DNA from: Alicyclobacillus contaminans DSM 17975
GTDB lineage: Bacteria; Bacillota; Bacilli; Alicyclobacillales; Alicyclobacillaceae
Length of the DNA: 36,364 nt
Direction of reading: 5' to 3'
Assembly (NCBI RefSeq): GCF_000429525.1
Contig: NZ_AUCA01000033.1
Location: forward strand, 1 to 36,364
The notes under the pieces are model-generated. The model made no database searches, had not been told where the DNA came from, and saw nothing but the letters and a program-made list of their open reading frames with translations. Shown in pieces: positions 8,303 to 15,419 of the stretch. Each line of letters starts with the position of its first letter. Within the stretch, counting starts at the first letter, position 1. The position numbers and the translations under genes are program-made.

Positions 8303-9214
8303 CTATTTGGCGCTCTCCAACACGGCCCTGTCGTGTTTCATGTACATTCCGCCTTCCTTCATGATGATGTCGTGGAAGATGTTCGGCGGATAGGAGGAAT
8401 ACGACAGTTTCCCGCTCAGTCCCGGATGCGCCAGCTGGTTGTAGCCGTCCTCCGTGAGCGGCGGCGAAGTCGTCTTCACATTCTTCACCCATGCGTCAAA
8501 GTCTGCCTGGGAGGTCGCGTGCACATCGAACGTCATGTGCGCGAACCCTTTGCCGGAAAACTGCGCCCCGCGCCCGTAGTACAAACCGGGCTTGTCCGCC
8601 TGCAGCCACAGCTGCATCGCCATGCCGGGCATGGTGTACTCCTGTCCGCCGAGCTGCGGCACCCAGAACGAGTTCATGGGCGCGTTCGACGTGAGGATGA
8701 ACCGAATCGGGCGATTGGTCGGAATGTAGCAATAGTTGACCGTCGCGATGTTCGATCCGGGATATTGGAAAAGCCACTTCCAGTCCAGCGACGTTACCTC
8801 CACCGTCAGCGGCGTCGTGGACTTCTCGGGCGGCCGCGTCAGCGCGAACGTGTCTCTGGTGGTGAAAACAGCCAGAATGGCAATGATGACAATCGGAATG
8901 CTCCACCACACGACTTCCAGGGTTCGACTCTCCGAAAACTCCGGCCGATACGGCGCGTCGTTGCCTGGGACGTCTCGGTAGCGGTGGACGATATGCCACA
9001 ACAGCAGAATGACCGGCACCACCACAATGGCTGTAAGGACGATGGAGATGATGATCAGCCGCTCCTCCGTCCGCCCCACCGGTCCCACGGGATGAAACAC
9101 CATCACCTGTGGGCTGCATCCGCCGAGCAGAAGCGGCAGGGCGAGCCAGAGCCCACGCCGCCATTGGGCCGGCGGAAAGGCGCGCGGTCGCCGCCTGTCG
9201 AATGTCTTTTGCAT
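8303..9214 (-). CDS. qoxA: aa3-type quinol oxidase subunit II (lipoprotein, no CuA)
   Basis: 303 residues. The N-terminus is basic, then LALPLLLGGC forms a lipobox, followed by two transmembrane spans (about 46-70 and 95-115) and a cupredoxin domain. The TSLDWKWLFQYP and FWVPQLGGQEYTMPGM blocks identify heme-copper oxidase subunit II. In cytochrome c oxidases a Cys-x3-Cys...His cluster binds CuA; here the same loop reads GRGAQFSGKGFAHMTFDV with no cysteine, so this is a quinol oxidase. It would dock menaquinol-derived electrons into QoxB. Start ATG 9214 with GAGGTGGG upstream. Two small membrane-protein genes precede it on the same strand. Confidence 0.93.
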   Translation of the reverse strand: MQKTFDRRRPRAFPPAQWRRGLWLALPLLLGGCSPQVMVFHPVGPVGRTEERLIIISIVLTAIVVVPVILLLWHIVHRYRDVPGNDAPYRPEFSESRTLEVVWWSIPIVIIAILAVFTTRDTFALTRPPEKSTTPLTVEVTSLDWKWLFQYPGSNIATVNYCYIPTNRPIRFILTSNAPMNSFWVPQLGGQEYTMPGMAMQLWLQADKPGLYYGRGAQFSGKGFAHMTFDVHATSQADFDAWVKNVKTTSPPLTEDGYNQLAHPGLSGKLSYSSYPPNIFHDIIMKEGGMYMKHDRAVLESAK

Positions 9215-9286
9215 CCAAGCCCACCTCGTTTTCTCTGCCGCGAATCGCAGATCCGCACCACGCGGGTGCCCCTGCGTTTCGCCCAG

Positions 9287-9403
9287 TCAGTGTGCGGAGT
9301 ACAGGCTGTACTGCCGGAACTCCATTAATAGCACGAACAGTGCGACCAAAATCAGCACGCCCACGGCAATGCTCCAATTGCGCAGATTACGCTTTGACTT
9401 CAT
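9287..9403 (-). CDS. Small single-span membrane protein ahead of qoxA (second of a pair)
   Basis: 38 residues: a basic head (MKSKRNLRNW), one hydrophobic span (IAVGVLILVALFVLLM) and a short tail ending EFRQYSLYSAH. GGAGG lies seven bases before the ATG at 9403, so translation is likely. It sits 72 bases upstream of qoxA. The positive-inside rule puts the N-terminus in the cytoplasm. No family is recognised. Layout and tail are similar to those of the neighbouring 39-residue protein. A role as an accessory subunit or assembly factor of the oxidase is inference from position. Confidence 0.55.
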   Translation of the reverse strand: MKSKRNLRNWSIAVGVLILVALFVLLMEFRQYSLYSAH

Positions 9404-9467
9404 GACACAGCCTCCACTTCGCGGCACCCAGCACGGCGTGCTCACGCGCAAGGGTGACAGGGATTCG

Positions 9468-9587
9468 CTACGAATGCAGTGTGTACACGTCGTACCACCA
9501 CAGCACAGCACCCAGAATCACGAGCACGAGAATGGTGATGATGGTGATCCAATACACTTTGGGCAATCCCTGATTCTTTGCCTTCAA
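9468..9587 (-). CDS. Small single-span membrane protein ahead of qoxA (first of a pair)
   Basis: 39 residues from a TTG start (9585-9587) with GGAGGGAG seven bases upstream. The head is basic (MKAKNQGLPK), followed by one span (VYWITIITILVLVILGAVLW) and a tail WYDVYTLHS. The reading frame stays open further upstream, but no better start with an SD is seen there. Its tail resembles that of the downstream 38-residue protein (VYTLHS against YSLYS), suggesting a duplicated gene. It would be the first gene of the qox transcript. Confidence 0.5.
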   Translation of the reverse strand: MKAKNQGLPKVYWITIITILVLVILGAVLWWYDVYTLHS

Positions 9588-9711
9588 TGCACATCTCCCT
9601 CCATCCGCTGCGCCGTCATCCGCAGGTTGCAACGTCCCCGGCGCCGCAGCCAACTGCCCCACCTTTTTCCACGCCATAGAATGCGCCAAGGCCGGCTGCG
9701 TCATGCGTCTC

Positions 9712-9740
9712 ACCATAGAATTGACACATCCTGCAGACAA
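9712..9740 (-). promoter_or_regulatory. Candidate promoter of the qox operon
   Basis: TTGTCT (9735-9740) and TATGGT (9712-9717) are 17 bases apart on the minus strand, immediately after the T-run of the upstream terminator. The match is moderate. It would give a leader of about 120 bases before the first small ORF. Confidence 0.35.
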
Positions 9741-9782
9741 AAAGCCGGGGCAGCGACCACCTTGCGGTGATTGCTGCCCCGG
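9739..9782 (-). terminator. Strong intrinsic terminator behind the MFS gene
   Basis: A perfect 10-bp stem (CCGGGGCAGC 9745-9754 with GCTGCCCCGG 9773-9782) has an inner CACC/GGTG pairing and is followed on the minus strand by CTTTTTGT. It separates the yhbD-efflux operon from qox. Confidence 0.88.
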
Positions 9783-9837
9783 TCAGCGGGTTCTCGCGAC
9801 AGAACCGGGCATCACGCCCCGTCTGCGCGGATGGTCA

Positions 9838-11376
9838 TCATTCGTGGACAACCGGCGCTTCCTTCGGCATCTGCGCGAAGCCCTGCCATTTCTCCCGCCC
9901 GAGCCAGAAGACAAAGCCGAACGACAGGACGGCTAACACCAGCGTCCACAGGAAGGTGTGCGCCACCGACGAACTGAGCGCCTCGGACAGTTTCGTCAGT
10001 ATCGGTCCGGGAATTTGCGTCCGCGTCGCGGGCGACAGCATGGCGTGCGGATCGGCCCCCTGAAAGCGCGCGACCACATTCCCCATGTCCTGGAACGCTT
10101 GCTTCAAATCGTGTGTGAACAGGTTGCGCTGAATCATCCCGAAGACAGTGATGCCGACGGTCATCCCGAGCTCTCGGACAAAGGACATGGTCGAACTCGC
10201 GGCGCCGCGCTGGCCCGCGTGAAAGTGATGCATGCCGGCCATGCCCAGCACGGAAAACGACGGACCGATGCCGAGCCCCACCAGCACCATGTACAGCGTC
10301 AAGGTGGTGCGACTGGTGTTCGGCGTGACCGTGCTCAGAAGGTAGATGGCGGCGATGAAGACGAGCGACGACCAGAACATGATGGTCCGATACCGGAATC
10401 GGCTCGCCAACTGTCCGCCAATCGGCGCCGATACGGAGCTGCCGAGCATCATCGGGAGCAGAATTAAGCCCGAGTTGGTGGCTGAGCCGCCGAGCACGCC
10501 CTGCACAAAAATCGGAATGTAAACCACCGCGACCACAAACGCCGCGCTAGAGAACAAGCCCACGAGCGTGCTTCCGGCGAACAGACGGTGGCGGAACATG
10601 CTGTACGAGATGATGGGTTCCTGCGCCCGCGCCTCGACCACAAAAAACGCGGCGAACAGCACGGCGGCCGCGCCGAACAGCACCAGAATCTGCGGCGCAT
10701 CCCAGGCGTATTTGTTGCCACCAAACTCAAGCCCAAACATCAGGCACACGACGGCCGGCACCAGCGTCAGCGCGCCCAGCCAGTCAATCCGCTGGCGCGT
10801 GTGGCGCGGCGATTCGTGGTAGGACAGCAAGATCAGGAGAAACGTGACAATCCCGAGCGGCACGTTGATGTAGAACACCCAGCGCCAACTCATGTTGTCG
10901 GTGATATAACTGCCGAGCAGCGGGCCGATGATGCTGGACATGCCGAACACCGCGCCAAACATCCCGGAAAATTTGCCCGCTTTGTCCGGAGGCACCACGT
11001 CAAAGATGATGGTGAACGCAATCGGTGCCAGTGCGCCGCCGCCGATGCCCTGGATGGCGCGGTAGATGGCCAACTGCACAATGCTGTGCGCGGTTCCGCA
11101 CAGAATGGATCCCAGCAGGAACACGACCAGACCAAACATGAAAAACCGTTTGCGACCGTACATGTCGGACAGCTTGCCGAAAATCGGCATGCCCGCCATT
11201 TCCGTCACCATGTAGGCCGATGTGACCCACACGAATTTATCGAGACCGCCCAATTGGGCGACAATGGTCCCCATGGCGGTGGAAACAATCGTGTTGTCCA
11301 TGGCGGAGATGAATAATCCCAGAAGCAACCCCGCGATGATGAGCCCCAATCGCTGTCGTTTTTCAGCCAACTTCAA
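9838..11376 (-). CDS. MFS multidrug efflux transporter, DHA2 (14-TM) family
   Basis: 512 residues with about 14 hydrophobic spans. FISAMDNTIVSTAMGTIV is motif D1 in the first span, GKLSDMYGRKRFFMFG is motif A in the first cytoplasmic loop, and SSIIGPLLGSYITDNMSWRW includes motif C, the antiporter signature; WRWVFYINVPLG is typical of DHA2 drug:H+ antiporters (EmrB/QacA type). It should export hydrophobic or cationic compounds using the proton gradient; the substrate is unknown. The start is TTG 11376 with an AAGGGGAAGG run upstream; a second TTG two codons later has better SD spacing. It begins only 26 bases after the second bactofilin gene and ends at a strong terminator, so it is probably the last gene of the yhbD operon. 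Confidence 0.88.
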   Translation of the reverse strand: MKLAEKRQRLGLIIAGLLLGLFISAMDNTIVSTAMGTIVAQLGGLDKFVWVTSAYMVTEMAGMPIFGKLSDMYGRKRFFMFGLVVFLLGSILCGTAHSIVQLAIYRAIQGIGGGALAPIAFTIIFDVVPPDKAGKFSGMFGAVFGMSSIIGPLLGSYITDNMSWRWVFYINVPLGIVTFLLILLSYHESPRHTRQRIDWLGALTLVPAVVCLMFGLEFGGNKYAWDAPQILVLFGAAAVLFAAFFVVEARAQEPIISYSMFRHRLFAGSTLVGLFSSAAFVVAVVYIPIFVQGVLGGSATNSGLILLPMMLGSSVSAPIGGQLASRFRYRTIMFWSSLVFIAAIYLLSTVTPNTSRTTLTLYMVLVGLGIGPSFSVLGMAGMHHFHAGQRGAASSTMSFVRELGMTVGITVFGMIQRNLFTHDLKQAFQDMGNVVARFQGADPHAMLSPATRTQIPGPILTKLSEALSSSVAHTFLWTLVLAVLSFGFVFWLGREKWQGFAQMPKEAPVVHE

Positions 11377-11402
11377 CCTTCCCCTTCCCCTTGCGTCGTG
11401 AT

Positions 11403-11996
11403 TCAGTGCAGCTGAACGGCTTCCTCCACCACCGCGTCCGAATTTTGCTCGAACACATCCTGATATTCCACGCGCTTGACGCGACAGCCTCGGCCAAGCA
11501 CCACGCGGCGGCCGCGAACCACCTCGGCGGTGGTGAACTGCAGGTTGACCTCGTCTCCCTCAATGACCTCGGCAACCAATTCCGCCGCTTTGCCATACCG
11601 TTTACGGACGACGAGCGAAGCGCCGCCCATGTCGCGCACGCGGCTCGGTCCATACAGCTTGACGCGAAGATCATCGGCGCTCAGCAACCCGTCCACGTTG
11701 AACGCGCCGCGCAAGGTCAACACGTCACCGGTGCAGTCTCCGCTCACTTGCATTTCACCCAACACATTGGCGGTTGTCACTTCCAGGTTGCCGTGAACCT
11801 CCATGTTCCCCATCATCCGGAGTCCGCCGACCGTCAGATTCCCGTTCACCTCGACCTCCCCCATCCCACGCAGGGACTTGCATTCGACGGCACCGTGGAA
11901 GGTGCAATCGCCAAGGACGGTCAGTCGCTGGAAGCGTCCGCCGCTGCTCTCCGACGTGCCGGTGATCCGCACATTTCTCGCGCTGTGATTCGCCAC
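11403..11996 (-). CDS. Bactofilin-family protein, YhbF/BacF-like
   Basis: About 197 residues of right-handed beta-helix repeats, visible as short valine/glycine-rich units (GEVEVNGNLTVGGLRMMGNM, MEVHGNLEVTTANVLGEMQV). Bactofilins polymerise into non-polar filaments that act as scaffolds; in B. subtilis the paired YhbE/YhbF proteins are linked to flagellar basal-body assembly. I place the start at GTG 11996 because GGGAGGTG lies 6 bases before it; the frame opens earlier at GTG 12014, overlapping the yhbE stop by four bases, but with no SD. The C-terminal region, from about residue 130, is less repetitive and similar to that of its upstream partner, so the two are paralogues. Confidence 0.8.
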   Translation of the reverse strand: MANHSARNVRITGTSESSGGRFQRLTVLGDCTFHGAVECKSLRGMGEVEVNGNLTVGGLRMMGNMEVHGNLEVTTANVLGEMQVSGDCTGDVLTLRGAFNVDGLLSADDLRVKLYGPSRVRDMGGASLVVRKRYGKAAELVAEVIEGDEVNLQFTTAEVVRGRRVVLGRGCRVKRVEYQDVFEQNSDAVVEEAVQLH

Positions 11997-12010
11997 CGCC
12001 GTCACCTCCC

Positions 12011-12613
12011 TCACAGTTTGCGCTGCTCTGCCACCGACGCGTCGCTCGCGATGTCGAGCGACTGCCGATACTCAACCATCTCAACCTCACAACCGCTGCC
12101 AATCACCACCGAGTTCCCGCGAACAATCCGGGCTCTCGTCGCCTCCAGGTGAACATTGTCCCCTTCCACAATGTCGACCTCCAGATGTCGGCCGGAGCGG
12201 AACCAGCGGCCCTTGCGAATTCGCTTGACCAGGATCTCCGAACCTCCCATCTGTTGAACATGAGAGTGTCCGTGCAGAGCAATGGAAATCCTGTCGGCGT
12301 TGAGCAGGCCGTCGGCGCGGAGAATGCCGGTCGCGGTGAACGACTCCGCATCACAGTCGCCGGTCACTTTGATGTAGCCCTCCATCCGCACCGTCTCCGC
12401 CGCGATGTCTCCTTTCACCGTCGCCTTCCCTTCCAGTTCCACGAGGTTTGCCCGCAGACTGCCATTGACAGTCCCGACGCCCTCCAGTCGAAACTCCGTG
12501 CATTCCACATCGCCGTGAACTTTTCCCACGCCTTCAATCGACACGTCCTCGTACTGTCCGCCCGACGCGGAACCCACGCCCGATAAATGCAGGTTTGGCT
12601 TCTCTGAAATCAT
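12011..12613 (-). CDS. Bactofilin-family protein, YhbE/BacE-like
   Basis: 200 residues. The central part is a beta-helix with 17-20 residue turns (EGVGKVHGDVECTEFRLEGV, GTVNGSLRANLVELEGKATV), each with the small-hydrophobic pattern of bactofilins. It is paralogous to the next gene; both share a C-terminal segment with HLEVDIVEGDNVHLEATRAR and VRGN(S)VVIGSGC-type motifs. The pair likely co-polymerises. Start ATG 12613 has GGAGGG upstream, and only 10 bases separate it from the yhbD-like gene. The order yhbD-yhbE-yhbF is the same as in Bacillus, which is the best support for the names. Confidence 0.8.
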   Translation of the reverse strand: MISEKPNLHLSGVGSASGGQYEDVSIEGVGKVHGDVECTEFRLEGVGTVNGSLRANLVELEGKATVKGDIAAETVRMEGYIKVTGDCDAESFTATGILRADGLLNADRISIALHGHSHVQQMGGSEILVKRIRKGRWFRSGRHLEVDIVEGDNVHLEATRARIVRGNSVVIGSGCEVEMVEYRQSLDIASDASVAEQRKL

Positions 12614-12623
12614 AAGCGCCCTC

Positions 12624-13247
12624 CTACAGCAGTTTGAGTCTGAGTTGCTCGATTTGCGCCGGCATGTGAAGTCTCAGCACCAGCTTGGCCCCCGGCTCCA
12701 ACCGCAGTTCGGCCCCGCCGTCCACCAACAGACAGAGTGCCAGCCCCAGTTTGCGAAGCAGAACCACATCCACCGACTGGCCTTCCAGGCTGGGCAGATG
12801 TTGCTCCAACGTGTTCACGAGCAGCCTCGCTTCTTCCAGGCTCACGTCTCCAGTGGACAGCGCCGCACTCGTCGTGTACAAGCAAAGAAGCGGAAGAAAG
12901 GAATATGTTTCGGTGTCCGGATGCATTTGCCGGTACAGTTCAACCGCCACATCTGAAACAATGTTACGTTTGATCAGTTCCTCCCGCGACATGGAGATGT
13001 CGACTGGCCCCAGCGCCAGCATCGACGCCAGCTCGTCGAGCGACATCCCATCCTTCATGTTTTTGATCTGTTCGATCCGCGCCAAAATCTTATCTTTCGG
13101 GAAAAACGTTTCCTGTCCTGTGAACGTCGAACGATGAATGAACCAGTCCTCCGGAATCAGGTGCTTACGCTTCCAACGGTACAACTGGCCGTACGAAATG
13201 CCGGTCAACTCCAACAGTTCCTTTTTGGAGAGCAGATCCTGTTCCAC
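12624..13247 (-). CDS. YhbD-like DNA-binding protein (DUF4004, MerR-like HTH)
   Basis: 207 residues. The N-terminus LLSKKELLELTGISYGQLYR followed by WKRKHLIPEDWF is a winged-helix start like that of MerR regulators, then STFTGQETFFPKDKILARI continues the wing and linker. The C-terminal half is helical with no known ligand domain. I chose GTG 13247, which has GGAGGTG upstream, over an upstream ATG at 13283 that lies before the predicted transcription start. In Bacillus yhbD precedes the bactofilin genes as here. A palindrome sits in its own promoter, so it probably regulates itself and the genes behind it; whether it senses a small molecule is unknown. Confidence 0.75.
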   Translation of the reverse strand: MEQDLLSKKELLELTGISYGQLYRWKRKHLIPEDWFIHRSTFTGQETFFPKDKILARIEQIKNMKDGMSLDELASMLALGPVDISMSREELIKRNIVSDVAVELYRQMHPDTETYSFLPLLCLYTTSAALSTGDVSLEEARLLVNTLEQHLPSLEGQSVDVVLLRKLGLALCLLVDGGAELRLEPGAKLVLRLHMPAQIEQLRLKLL

Positions 13248-13268
13248 GCATTCGCACCTCCACGACAT

Positions 13269-13297
13269 AATGTAACATAACAATGTTACGCAGTCAA
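13269..13297 (-). promoter_or_regulatory. Promoter of the yhbD operon with a palindromic operator in its spacer
   Basis: TTGACT (13292-13297) and TACATT (13269-13274) are 17 bases apart. The inverted repeat GTAACAT-N4-ATGTTAC occupies 13272-13289, filling the spacer and half of the -10. That is where autoregulating MerR-like proteins bind; assignment to the YhbD-like protein is inference. Confidence 0.7.
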
Positions 13298-13302
13298 CAC
13301 GT

Positions 13303-13349
13303 AAAAACCCAATCGGGCCTTCTTGCCAACGGCAGAAGTGCCCGATTGG
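13303..13349 (-). terminator. Intrinsic terminator of the yvlD-like gene
   Basis: A long stem (CCAATCGGGC 13309-13318 with GCCCGATTGG 13340-13349) continues through a CTTC/GAAG and TGCC/GGCA inner stem, and on the minus strand is followed by GTTTTT. Confidence 0.88.
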
Positions 13350-13376
13350 ATTCCGTTCGCTGGTCTGGGGTGCGCG

Positions 13377-13727
13377 TTACGCTTTCCGGCGGTCCAACCC
13401 AAGCTCCACAGGGATGAACAGGTCGATGATGCCGACGACCAACGAGGCAATCAAGGCGCCGAGCACAGTCACTCGCATGCCGGGAACAATCAGTCCGGCA
13501 ATCCACAGCACGACGGCTGTCGCAATGAAGCCCACCACGCCGCGGCCATATCGGTTGGCCCTGCGCCCCATCACTGCTTCTGCAATCCAACCGAGGACGG
13601 CAATCACGATGGCGGCCACAATGGCGGACCAGAACGACGCGATGGAGACCCCAGGGACGAGGAATCCCACGAACATTAAGACCAGTGCTGATACTACGAA
13701 GCGCACAATCGTTCCAAGCCAGTTCAT
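13377..13727 (-). CDS. YvlD-like membrane protein (phage holin superfamily IV fold)
   Basis: 116 residues with four hydrophobic spans: about 5-25 (IVRFVVSALVLMFVGFLVPG), 30-52, 62-82 and 86-107. The pattern VGFIATAVVLWIAGLIVPGM and the short loop AVMGRRANRYGRG match the YvlD/DUF-type 'phage holin family' proteins that are chromosomal in Bacillales and not phage genes. In Bacillus relatives the family is tied to envelope-stress operons; no role can be shown here. The ATG has an ideal AGGAGG six bases upstream. It is a single-gene unit with its own terminator. Confidence 0.78.
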   Translation of the reverse strand: MNWLGTIVRFVVSALVLMFVGFLVPGVSIASFWSAIVAAIVIAVLGWIAEAVMGRRANRYGRGVVGFIATAVVLWIAGLIVPGMRVTVLGALIASLVVGIIDLFIPVELGLDRRKA

Positions 13728-13881
13728 AATGTTCCTCCTAACGTTTACGGGACCAGCCCGGCTTGTTCACCATCATTATGGACTGTCTGCACGGGAATTA
13801 TGTCACGGTTCATTTTCCGGATGTGGATTGGCGCGCCGAAGTCGCCGAAATGTCTGGACAAAAGGAGGAGAAGTCGTTACG

Positions 13882-13932
13882 ATGAGAAAAATTCCGGGTT
13901 TTACACAGACAAACAGGAGGCACGCAGAATGA
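13882..13932 (+). CDS. Putative 16-residue leader peptide coupled to purU
   Basis: The reading frame MRKIPGFTQTNRRHAE has an AAAGGAGGAG ribosome site of its own 12 or so bases upstream, and its TGA overlaps the purU ATG (ATGA). This arrangement suggests translational coupling, or a leader peptide. No attenuator hairpin is obvious. Confidence 0.3.
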   Translation: MRKIPGFTQTNRRHAE

Positions 13933-14840
13933 CGCAACCATCGGTCCATCCGCTTCAGGCGGACGCACTTCAGCAACCGCGCCAGGCCGGGGAACGGGGG
14001 CGCCTGCGCATTGTTTGTCCGGACGGTCCAGGGATTGTCGCGGCGGTGTCGGATTTCCTGTTTCGTCAGGGCGCCAACATCGTTCAGTCGGATCAATACA
14101 CGACCCATCCGGAAGCTGGCCTGTTCTTTATGCGGGTGGAATTTGACCTGCCGAATCTGGACAGCCGCTTCAGTGAACTGCAGCATCGGTTCGCGGAGAT
14201 TCGCCAGCGCTTCGATATGCAGGCGGAATTCACGCAGGCTGCGGTCAAGAAGCGCATGGTAATTTTCGTGTCCAAGGAGTTGCACTGTCTGCAGGAGTTG
14301 ATGTGGCTGTGGCAGACGGGCGAATTGCACACCGACATCACGGCCATTGTCAGCAATCACCGGGACGCGGAGGCCCTGGCCACCGCATACAACGTGCCGT
14401 TCTTCCACACGCCGGTCACCCCGGAGACGAAAGCGCTGGTGGAACAGAAGCAACTGGAAATCGTCGACGCATATGCCGATGTGATTGTGCTGGCACGCTA
14501 CATGCAAATTCTGTCGCCGCGGTTTGTGCATCATCGCCCCAATCAAATCATCAATATTCATCATTCGTTTTTGCCGGCGTTCATCGGCCGCAATCCGTAC
14601 CAACAGGCCTATCAGCGCGGGGTCAAGCTGATTGGCGCCACGGCGCACTACGTCACTGAAGATCTCGATGAAGGTCCCATCATTGAGCAGGATGTGCAGC
14701 GCGTGGATCACCGGTTTGACGCGGCGGACCTGAAGCGCATTGGCCGCCACATCGAACGGGTGGTGCTGGCTCGCGCCGTCAAATGGCACTTGGAGGACCG
14801 CATCCTCGTCCACGACAACAAGACGATTGTCTTCTCCTAA
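13929..14840 (+). CDS. purU: Formyltetrahydrofolate deformylase
   Basis: 303 residues. The N-terminal ACT domain is visible (LRIVCPDGPGIVAAVSDFLF, about residues 29-48, with GANIVQSDQY). The formyltransferase domain follows from about residue 105 (KKRMVIFVSKELHCLQELMW). Catalytic residues are seen in NIHHSFLPAFIGRNPYQQAY (Asn-His) and ATAHYVTEDLDEGPIIEQD (His and Asp). It hydrolyses 10-formyl-THF to formate and THF, balancing one-carbon pools and feeding purine synthesis. ATG 13929 has AGGAGG eight bases upstream and overlaps the stop of a short leader ORF. A 30-residue N-terminal tail before the ACT domain is somewhat long for the family. Confidence 0.94.
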   Translation: MTQPSVHPLQADALQQPRQAGERGRLRIVCPDGPGIVAAVSDFLFRQGANIVQSDQYTTHPEAGLFFMRVEFDLPNLDSRFSELQHRFAEIRQRFDMQAEFTQAAVKKRMVIFVSKELHCLQELMWLWQTGELHTDITAIVSNHRDAEALATAYNVPFFHTPVTPETKALVEQKQLEIVDAYADVIVLARYMQILSPRFVHHRPNQIINIHHSFLPAFIGRNPYQQAYQRGVKLIGATAHYVTEDLDEGPIIEQDVQRVDHRFDAADLKRIGRHIERVVLARAVKWHLEDRILVHDNKTIVFS

Positions 14841-14959
14841 GCGCCCGATTCCTCTGGCGCCGGACTGAGCACCTGACCGTCGTTGGATGGACCAGTGGGT
14901 GCCTGTCCAGCGCCACGCCCATCATCCAATCATCGTCGTAACAGATGATGACCGCGGTG

Positions 14960-15121
14960 TTATTCCAGGTGGGGCGTTGTCGACAGCAGTCCCAGAGCGC
15001 GGTAATCCTGCTCGTCCACCACGGCGTCCATCGGCAGGCAATGCGCCAACTCGAACCACATCAGCGCCCACTGGGTCCCCCATCCGAATCTGCCGTCGCA
15101 GGAACCTCGGTAGCGAACCAT
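14960..15121 (-). CDS. Possible small protein, 53 residues, overlapping another small ORF
   Basis: The frame from ATG 15121 reads MVRYRGSCDGRFGWGTQWAL and ends in LGLLSTTPHLE; it is rich in Trp and has the strong G/C third-position bias of the surrounding genes, unlike the other frames here. No good SD precedes the ATG. It overlaps the 3' half of the 15061-15183 ORF in another frame, so the two may be halves of one frameshifted gene. No family is recognised. The remaining part of the 14841-15419 gap has nothing but the rpsD terminator. Confidence 0.3.
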   Translation of the reverse strand: MVRYRGSCDGRFGWGTQWALMWFELAHCLPMDAVVDEQDYRALGLLSTTPHLE

Positions 15122-15183
15122 ACAACGACAATCCCGACACCCACGTGCAACACCAGGTCGCGAAGCGTTTGACGGACGCGCAT
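15061..15183 (-). CDS. Possible small membrane protein, 40 residues
   Basis: The ATG at 15183 has GGAGG seven bases upstream. The product begins MRVRQTLRDLVLHVGVGIVV and has one short hydrophobic stretch (LVLHVGVGIVVVWFA). It lies downstream of the rpsD terminator, so it would need its own promoter, which I could not identify. It overlaps the 53-residue ORF in another frame. Confidence 0.3.
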   Translation of the reverse strand: MRVRQTLRDLVLHVGVGIVVVWFATEVPATADSDGGPSGR

Positions 15184-15350
15184 GCCATCACCTCCAGACT
15201 GCCGCATCGTGATCTCCATTCGCCGACTCCCCGGTCACCGACAGCAATCTGGGTATATTGTCCGCCGCTCCGCCTCTGCCCATCCATGCGCCCGACGTCG
15301 CCACCCAACCAGCGCAGTGTCTGCCCGTCCGCGCCGTGTGGACCATCAAC

Positions 15351-15390
15351 AAAAAAGCTGCCCCCAGTGCCTGTGGCACATGGGGACAGC
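15351..15390 (-). terminator. Intrinsic terminator of rpsD
   Basis: GCTGCCCCCAGTGCC (15357-15371) pairs, with two mismatches, with the arm at 15375-15390; on the minus strand it is followed by TTTTTT (15356-15351). It lies 30 bases behind the rpsD stop. Confidence 0.9.
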
Positions 15391-15419
15391 CTCACTGTGC
15401 GTCCATTCAGCCCGTCGAT

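Noticed and set aside
8303-9214. Cytochrome c oxidase subunit II (CtaC)
   Set aside because: No CuA cysteines and no heme c CXXCH; the gene set and lengths are those of qox.
13377-13727. Holin-like protein as a sign of a prophage
   Set aside because: YvlD-type proteins are ordinary chromosomal genes in Bacillales and no phage genes are nearby.
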